DNA of 64,000 bases from Schizophyllum amplum (taxonomy: Eukaryota; Basidiomycota; Agaricomycetes; Agaricales; Schizophyllaceae). Positions 57,814 to 64,000 of the stretch are shown piece by piece. The notes under the pieces were generated by a model, which saw nothing but the letters and a program-made list of their open reading frames with translations, was not told where the DNA came from and did not search any database. A program made the translations under genes and the position numbers. Each line of letters starts with the position of its first letter. Within the stretch, counting starts at the first letter, position 1. The DNA is taken from NCBI GenBank assembly GCA_007026445.1, contig VDMD01000002.1, positions 1,116,001-1,180,000 of the forward strand, written 5' to 3'.

Positions 57814-58744
57814 GATGAGGGGTGATAGAAATATCGACTAGCGAGAGGACAGAGAGAAGCGTAGAGTGACAGGCAGTCAAAAGAGCGAGCAATGGAAAAA
57901 AGAGAGGTACACCCAAAGGCAAGTCGGACGGAAACGAGAGAGGGAGAGGAAAGACGTGATGAGGCATATTGTTCGCAGGGCGAGGCCTTATGTAGACGTT
58001 CGTCCATTGCCATGGCACCAGGGTAACGACCGCGCGCAGAGCAGGCGCGCGAAATCAACTTTTCAGGCACCGGACCCCGTCCACCGTTGGTCCGAGGGCA
58101 ACCGCATCATGATACTTCATTCTAGTTCATTTTCGGAGGCCGAGAGCGTGCGAGGAAAAGAAGGTCGGAACGACGAAGTCAAATCCCAAAGTGGGTGAGG
58201 AACTTCAAAAGACAGGGAACGAGTTCCTGGAAAGGGTCAGCTGAATTGTCCTCTTCAGTGGGCAGCACCTTGGGCTCACCAGCGCCATTCTCCCGAATGC
58301 AATGCTTATGTACATACTTCAAGTTGGCATGGGCATGCCTGGAATTGTCGATCAGCGATCGCCAGATGCGTACTTGACGACATCCGGAAGGACACGAAAA
58401 CCCCTTCCCGAAGTTCTTCCAAGGCATGAATCAGACTGCAGACGCCTGCAACTCAAGCACTCAAGCTTGCGGCGCTCCAGCACATCATGGCATCAAGGAC
58501 GACAACCGACTCACCGGAGGTGCCTTGGCGCTCGTTGTTGTGCAGCTCGCTGGCGCTGCGGCAACGATGTGGAGTTGCCGTGAAGGTCGAAGCTCGAGAT
58601 CTATGTAGCTTGTCAATGTCTGCCTCGCTTCTTCATGCAAAGACATGACGCATGACGACCAGGAAGCGCCAGACGAATGAAGGCAGAGATGGGATATGCA
58701 TGGCGTCAACCAAGGATACATCAAGACAAACAGCAGATAATAAT
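57814..58744. other. Intergenic with one orphan reading frame
   Basis: About 930 bases between the LPMO-like start and the Mgm101 stop. The part near 57814-58170 looks like promoter sequence. A minus-strand frame at 58179-58427 is listed separately. The plus-strand frames look random. Confidence 0.5.
58179..58427 (-). CDS. Orphan open reading frame, possibly a gene fragment
   Basis: An 82-codon frame from an ATG encodes MPWKNFGKGFSCPSGCRQVRIWRSLIDNSRHAHANLKYVHKHCIREN, then GEPKVLPTEEDNSADPFQELVPCLLKFLTHFGI and a stop. The composition is protein-like rather than random, with a helical end. No family is recognised and no supporting introns or promoter were found. It may be a small gene, a lost 3' exon, or a remnant of a mobile-element protein. 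Confidence 0.3.
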   Translation of the reverse strand: MPWKNFGKGFSCPSGCRQVRIWRSLIDNSRHAHANLKYVHKHCIRENGAGEPKVLPTEEDNSADPFQELVPCLLKFLTHFGI

Positions 58745-59729
58745 CTATTCTGAATAGGGATAGGTGAACTTTCCCTGGTCCTTGCGGCGCCACAACTTGC
58801 GCCTATACAATGGGGGCTGGTCAATGAACAGTCGCATAGGATGTAGGAGCCAAGAACGCACTTCTTCTTCGTAGGAACATGCTCAGCAAACACCTCGACG
58901 CAATACTTTGTCTTGAACTCCCTGATGAACCGCGGGTCCCTGCATGTCGTCAGCGCCAGTGAGGCACGAAACAGCGGACCTGACGCACCAAAGCTCGCTT
59001 GCAATGCCCAAGTCCTTGCAGCAGCGCATCAGCGCGTTGCTCTTGCACGCCTCCGTTGCAGTCGGTATGCCGGACGGGTCAAAATATTCCTGCTCTCCGC
59101 GCGCGATGGACACCAGGCTACTCGCCATCATTAGTTATAGGCCTCTATACATTAGCTCTTGCATAGCACTCACCGCCCCATGCATATCAGCGCATACTCT
59201 CTGCTGACCACCTTCGGGCCTACATTTGTCGGGCTCCGAGGCGCAAGCCCCCACGCGCCGGGACCAAACGCCTTGTTCAATATGCGCCGGTACTTGATCT
59301 CAGGGAGGTAGATCAGGCCGTCTAACGAAGCTCGCAGTCAGCAGCTAGTAGCACAGTGAGCTGAAGAGACACACCAGGCTTCATCTCCACGTCCTGCGGG
59401 TCCACGGGCGCCAACAGCACATCCGTCACCTCTTTCGGGAAAGCGTTCGTCCCGAGGCCAGAGTAGCTGCGTGACCAGTCGGTGTGCTCGTCCAGGGGGT
59501 CGGCGTCCTCGGGAGCCGGCGCTGGCACTTCCGAGGAGACCTGGAACTCTGCGTCCGGGGTGGTCTTCTTCTCCTTTGCGGTTTCGGCGGTGGCGGTGGT
59601 GCTCGCGCGCGCGACCTGGGCGTATATGGGGCTGACTCGGCAAGGAGCGGATATTAAGCGCGCAGAGGTCAGAGGAGGGCGCGCCAGGCGGCTCGTCCGC
59701 GCGAGCTGTCGTATGAACGCGCTCGCCAT
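58745..59729 (-). CDS. MGM101: Mitochondrial genome maintenance protein Mgm101
   Basis: Starts at 59729 with a mitochondrial presequence rich in Arg and Ser ([24 protein letters not shown]). After a Thr/Lys/Pro-rich linker the conserved core begins [67 protein letters not shown]. Further exons give [82 protein letters not shown] and [17 protein letters not shown] with the stop at 58745. Mgm101 is a Rad52-like single-strand annealing protein of the mitochondrial nucleoid needed for mtDNA repair and inheritance. Similarity runs to the last residues, so the gene looks intact. Confidence 0.94.
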
Positions 59730-59900
59730 GGTCGCCGGTATCAAGAACGCGACGCGAGACGACGCGAGGATGATCGCGCGTCACATGACGGATGTTCAGT
59801 TGTGACGGTTCGACTTCAGCCTTGGCACTTTGGATGCGCTTTCAGGTAGTATCGTACAGAATATGCGTACACAAGTACTACGAAACCCATCACCGTCTCC

Positions 59901-61074
59901 CTACTTCTTGTTCTTCCTTTGTTTCGCATTCGACTTGTTGGGCTTCGACGGTGTCGTCTTTGCTTCCGGGGCAGCTGCAAGAACCGGTGTAGGGTCCGCC
60001 ACCGCGGCCTCCGGAGCTTTCGGTTTTGGTTTGTCGGAGTCACCGCGATGCAGCAACTGCATGAAGAGCGAAGCGATTGTGCCGGACAAGACGAACATCA
60101 TCCATCTCGGGACGATGGAGAGAACCTTGTGCAGTTGCAGCATGGCCTGCCCCAAATAATCCATCACAAATTCGCTGTGGCTCCAGTCAGACAGACAGAA
60201 CCACTGTAAAGACCGCAATACGCACTAGTTGCCACCCGGACCAAAGGAGCTTCGCCAGACGGGAAAGTTCTCGTAGGCCTTCTCGAGGAGATTCTTCCTC
60301 AAACCGCCGTTGCGCATGTGCATGACTCCCGCGCGGTAGAACCTGAGTGACTGGCCGCGGTCGCTAGCAATGACTATCCAGGGTCCACTTTGAGCACGGT
60401 CAGAGGCGAGGCAATGACCGATATGGCTTCAGTGCTCACCTCCAGACATTCCACTTCGTGGTGAGCAGCGTGACGTTCATGTAGTCAATACGACCCCACT
60501 GTACGTGAGATAGGTCGCCAGCGAGAAGGGTCTCGTTGTACGCAGCATCAAAGTGCTCGTCAACAAACTTTGAGATGGCGTCGTGCTTCGCTGTCGACGT
60601 TGTTCTGCAGAGAAATCAGTGCTTGGCTTGGAGGGAAGAAACGCAGACCACGTACATAACGATACACCACACGCGCTCTTTCTCTTCCTCCTCTGTTAAT
60701 TGCTCGTTGACAATGACATTTTCGTAGTTGTCGTCCGTGATGAGTTGGATGCGTTCGTCCCAGGGAGCTCCCTGGGTTGCGTCGAGCCGCTCCGTGATGT
60801 TAATCCCAACCTGGCTGAACAAAGACTTCGCGACGTCCGTCCTTAGCAGCTTCTCGGTGTCGAAATAGCTCATGATCTTGGACGGGGTGAGCGGTTCGAT
60901 GTCGGCGGTAGCGGCGTCAGCAGCGCCCTCCTCGCTCCGAGCGTGGGCTGCCTTCTTCGCCTGACCATAACTGCTCGTCGGGATGGGCTTGCTGGGATCC
61001 CATCCCTGAGAGAAGTACTGAGCGCTTGCAGAGCTGAGCAGCGCGAGGAGGGAGAGGCTCTGCAGAAGCCTCAT
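59901..61074 (-). CDS. Conserved fungal membrane protein with signal peptide, function unclear
   Basis: From 61074, MRLLQSLSLLALLSSASAQYFSQGWDPSKP shows a signal peptide. The lumenal part includes PLTPSKIMSYFDTEKLLRTDVAKSLFSQVGINITERLDATQGAPWDERIQLITDDNYENVIVNEQLTEEEEKERVWCIVM, then SKFVDEHFDAAYNETLLAGDLSHVQWGRIDYMNVTLLTTKWNVW, PWIVIASDRGQSLRFYRAGVMHMRNGGLRKNLLEKAYENFPVWRS and WFCLSDWSHSEFVMDYLGQAMLQLHKVL. One membrane helix (PRWMMFVLSGTIASLFMQLL) and a Lys/Pro/Ala-rich cytosolic tail (ending NAKQRKNKK, stop 59901) close the protein. The lumenal part resembles a thioredoxin-like fold without an active-site CxxC, as in conserved fungal hypothetical proteins of the secretory membranes. The stop lies 172 bases upstream of the Mgm101 start on the same strand. 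Confidence 0.78.
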
Positions 61075-61320
61075 GATGGTGGGAGGAAGCAAGAAGGCTC
61101 TCCTGGTTATCTCGACGGTGGAACCTGTTCAATCATCCATGGCGCGAGATCAGGCACCTCGACTTCCGTTATCTCGGCCCGAGACAGCCGCGGCCGGAAG
61201 CAGAACGCGTCGCGTGTCGCGTGCTGCGCGCCAGCTGCGGCGGGCGCTTATTTCGACCAAGCCGATTTTCGTCTCATTTCTCCTCCTACGCCCGCCCGCA
61301 AAGGGGCTGGCGACTCTGCT

Positions 61321-63715
61321 ATGCTCTATCTATCTGCTTTGTTTCTCGCCAGCACATTTTTATCCCACCATGTTGTCGTAGGTCTCCCTGCGGATGGTCA
61401 ATGCATATCACCTGTACTACTTGTAAACTGACGGGGATGTCCAGTCACAGCTGCTAGTTTCTACGTGCCTGCTCTACCCGACTTGCATCAGGACCCGCAG
61501 CGTCCCCTACATCTCTACGCTGGCCACATCCTCTCCGATCCCGACCAGGACCGCGAGGTCCAGTCTCACCTCTACTTTGTCCTCGTCAAGAACCGTCGGA
61601 CAGCTGACAAGAACCGCGTCCTGTTTTGGTTCAACGTGCGTGTCCTAAACACGTCCTGGATGCGTGGCTGACCCGTCCAGGGTGGCCCAGGATGCTCCTC
61701 CTTCGATGGCTTGATGATGGAGAATGGTCCATGGCGGACGGATGGTAATGGCGGCATCAAACTAGTCGACGGAGGTTGGGAGGAGTATACGACAGTTGTG
61801 TACAGTAAGCGCTGGTATCCTTCCCTACGAATCTGCTCTAATGCACTCACAGTCGATCAGCCGGCTGGTACGGGATATTCATACACTGCTGACGGGCATT
61901 ACATCCACACTCTGGAGGAGGTAAGCGCTCCTTTGACTTCCAGAAAACCTATCTAACATTCGTACAGGCCTCTGCGCAGCTGCTAGTTTTTCTGAAGAAT
62001 TTTTATGATGTCTTCCCGGAATACAAAGCCATGGAAGTACGAATTCCGCACATATTTCCTTCTCCCCTTAGCAGCTAATCCTCCCTCAGACATATCTCGC
62101 GGGAGAGAGCTACGCTGGCCAATATATACCCTACTTCGGTTAGTTCTGGCCCTGCCGTACAATCACCGGTCACTGAGCATTCCCCACAGCGGACGCCATC
62201 CTCAACTCCGACTTAGGTATACCACTAAATGGTATCGCCATAGGGAATGGCTGGATAGACGCCCGAAACCAATACCCCGCCTACTTTAAGTACCTTGCCG
62301 CGCAAGGTATATTGTCCGAAGGCACTGCGGTACGCGCCCATCGCCACGTCAGTGCCGCATACGGACTATCCACTCACTTACCGCTCGTAGGAATACGACA
62401 AGGCAAAGGAAACATCCGACCAGTGCTCCCGCAAATATTTGGAGGACTTTGAGAAGGGCAACTCCAGCGAGCCGACGAGCATATCGACGTGCGAGCGGAC
62501 GTTGATGGATATCGCCGCGGTGAGGCGGAAGAAGTGGGGTGAATTTGGACTGTAGTTTGGCTTGGACGCTCATGATCATGCCAGGGTCAAAGGGCAGGAA
62601 GTATGCATGAACATCTACGACGTCCGCCTCGATGACACCTACCCGGACTGCGGCATGAACTGGCCGCCAGATGTGCAGCCCATCAACACCTATCTGAACG
62701 TGGGTGTCTCCGACCTTCTCGCCTTTAAATTCTGATGTCTTCTCAAATCCATCACTCCCTCAGTTCGCTGACGTCCAGCTCTCCAGCGCCCGGAAGTTAT
62801 CACAGCCTTCCACGCCTCCTCGCACACCACTCCTTGGACCGAGTGCTCCAACGCTGTCGGCAGGCAGTTCTATATGAAGCAGCACAACTCGTCCGTCACG
62901 CTTATGCCGAGCCTGCTCGAGCGCATTCCCGTCCTTCTCTTCGCGGGCGATCAGGACTACATCTGCAACTACGTAGGGCAGGAAGACATGATTGCTGCGC
63001 TCTCGTGGAACAGTGGTACAGGATTCGGCGTGCGTGTGCGAATATTGTTGACTTGTATACTCTCGCTGAAGCTGTGGCTCACAGGACGCAGAGCCCCTTG
63101 CATGGTCTGTAAACGGAGAGGCCGCGGGTACATGGACCGCTGCAAGAAACTTGACATACGTTAGGGTGCGTTTTCTCCCAACAAATTACCTCAAGGTCTT
63201 GCTTAACCCTCCCATGCTCCCAGGTCTACAACGCCTCCCACATGGTCCCTTACGACCTCCCCCACGTCGCCCACGACATGATCTCACGCTTCATGGGCGT
63301 CGATTTCGCCGCCATCACCGCCGGCAGCGCGCGAATCCCCAGCAGCGTCGGCCCAGATGCGAAGCCGCACTTCGCCACGCCCGAGGAGGCTGAGCTTGAG
63401 GCGGAGCCCGGTGGGAAACCTGGGAAAACGGAGGAGCAGCACACGGCAATGGAGGAGGCGTACTTCAATGCCGGGTCCTCTGTTTTGGTGCTGGTGGTTG
63501 TGTTTGCTGTTATCGGCGCGGTTATGTGGGTTCGGTATTGGCGCCGGGCGCGGGCACAGCCAGTGGAGCGTGCAGATGAGGAAGAGAGCATCCCTCTGAA
63601 TACACGGGAGCAGGAGCCGGACAGCGCGGACAAGGTGAAAGGGCGTCGCTCTCTCTCGCCAGCTGCGCCAGTCTTTGAGCTCGGCAGCGACGACGAGACG
63701 TACCACAATAGATGA
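61321..63715 (+). CDS. KEX1: Pheromone-processing carboxypeptidase Kex1 (serine carboxypeptidase, S10)
   Basis: The ATG at 61321 and a donor after CCTGCGGATG give a signal peptide joined to [32 protein letters not shown], the usual Kex1 start. Catalytic features: [22 protein letters not shown] (oxyanion region), [33 protein letters not shown] with the nucleophile Ser, [15 protein letters not shown] with the Asp, and [23 protein letters not shown] with the His. After an acidic linker, one membrane helix ([22 protein letters not shown]) leads to a cytosolic tail with Arg-rich start and acidic end ([15 protein letters not shown]). Kex1 removes C-terminal Lys/Arg from precursors such as pheromones in the Golgi after Kex2 cleavage. 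Length and domain order are normal; introns are 45-60 bases. All three catalytic residues are present. Confidence 0.94.
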
Positions 63716-63824
63716 CCCTCGTCCTAATCTAATGCGCCAATAAGTATGCCACATAAATTACATCGCACGCGAGAAGTACACAGGGCACCCAACTACCAAC
63801 TTCCCAAGTCAACGCGTCCAGCTA

Positions 63825-64000
63825 CTATGGTTTTCGCTCGTCATCCCTATACCCGTCCTCATCGTCGCTCCCCACGTCGAATATGGGCTGAGGCGAGTTC
63901 ACTGCGCGCTCCTTGCCCTTATTCCGCCGCCGGGTTTCCGGGTCGTCGTCGCTCAGCCGCGGCGTTCCGCGCAGATCGCCCACGCTAGCGCTGGCGTTGA
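63825..64000 (-). CDS. 3' end of a minus-strand gene with a Kex1-like acidic tail (partial)
   Basis: The last 57 codons before a TAG at 63827-63825 read NASASVGDLRGTPRLSDDDPETRRRNKGKERAVNSPQPIFDVGSDDEDGYRDDERKP. The closing PxFDVGSDDE resembles [10 protein letters not shown] at the end of the neighbouring Kex1, which lies tail-to-tail 109 bases away. The upstream part is outside the window. It could be a Kex1 paralogue or another membrane protein with an acidic sorting tail. Confidence 0.6.
   Translation of the reverse strand, partial: NASASVGDLRGTPRLSDDDPETRRRNKGKERAVNSPQPIFDVGSDDEDGYRDDERKP

Overview
The window reads as nuclear DNA of a filamentous basidiomycete, most likely an Agaricomycete. 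It is GC-rich. Genes are dense and lie on both strands, and most coding regions are cut by 45-70 base GT-AG introns. The protein set is typical of mushroom-forming or wood-decay fungi: a DUF6534-type membrane protein, an LPMO-like secreted protein, a fungal M43 metalloprotease, a vacuolar aspartic protease and a Kex1 carboxypeptidase. I found no rRNA, tRNA, CRISPR array or intact transposon. Species-level placement is not possible by eye. Exon joins were worked out by hand from reading frames and splice sites, so starts and a few internal borders are less certain than the gene identities.

Layout. 0.2-2.7 kb (-): a conserved fungal protein with repeated TPTTATSWG units. 3.1-7.9 kb (+): COP9 signalosome subunit 4, a small membrane protein, and a WD40 protein of the DCAF6/8 class. 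8.7-12.9 kb (+): a very long CTK1/CDK12-type kinase. 13.3-17.5 kb (-): a small hydrophobic protein, a DUF6534 membrane protein, an unrecognised gene, and a nuclear-looking basic protein. 17.6-18.8 kb (+): ribosome-biogenesis RRM protein Nop15/NIFK. 19.1-19.9 kb (+): a decayed 2-oxoglutarate/Fe(II) oxygenase. 20.8-22.3 kb (-): vacuolar aspartic protease. 22.6-24.3 kb (+): a BRD8/Bdc1-like bromodomain protein. 24.5-35.9 kb (-): the giant TRA1/TRRAP pseudokinase. 36.1-39.2 kb (+): gamma-tubulin complex component 3.

39.3-42.6 kb (-): protein disulfide isomerase with an HDEL end, then verprolin/WIP. 43-46 kb (-): a multi-pass membrane protein. 46.3-47.1 kb (+): a small coiled-coil protein. 47.1-49.5 kb (-): a gephyrin/Cnx1-type molybdenum-cofactor fusion enzyme. 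49.9-51.3 kb (+): secreted M43 metalloprotease. 51.6-55.2 kb (+): MIOS/Sea4. 55.3-56.1 kb (-): an adenylate-kinase-like P-loop NTPase. 56.5-57.8 kb (-): the LPMO-like protein. 58.7-59.7 kb (-): Mgm101. 59.9-61.1 kb (-): a conserved membrane protein. 61.3-63.7 kb (+): Kex1. The window ends in the 3' end of a further minus-strand gene whose tail resembles that of Kex1.

Most of the window is housekeeping sequence and I see no obvious new defence or mobile system. The items most worth a second look are two GC-AG introns (one splits a P-loop), the broken oxygenase, tail-to-tail genes for two NuA4 subunits, a CSN4/DCAF neighbourhood, a histidine-rich linker in the molybdenum-cofactor enzyme, candidate unfolded-protein-response sites next to PDI, and a possible convergent Kex1 paralogue pair at the right edge.
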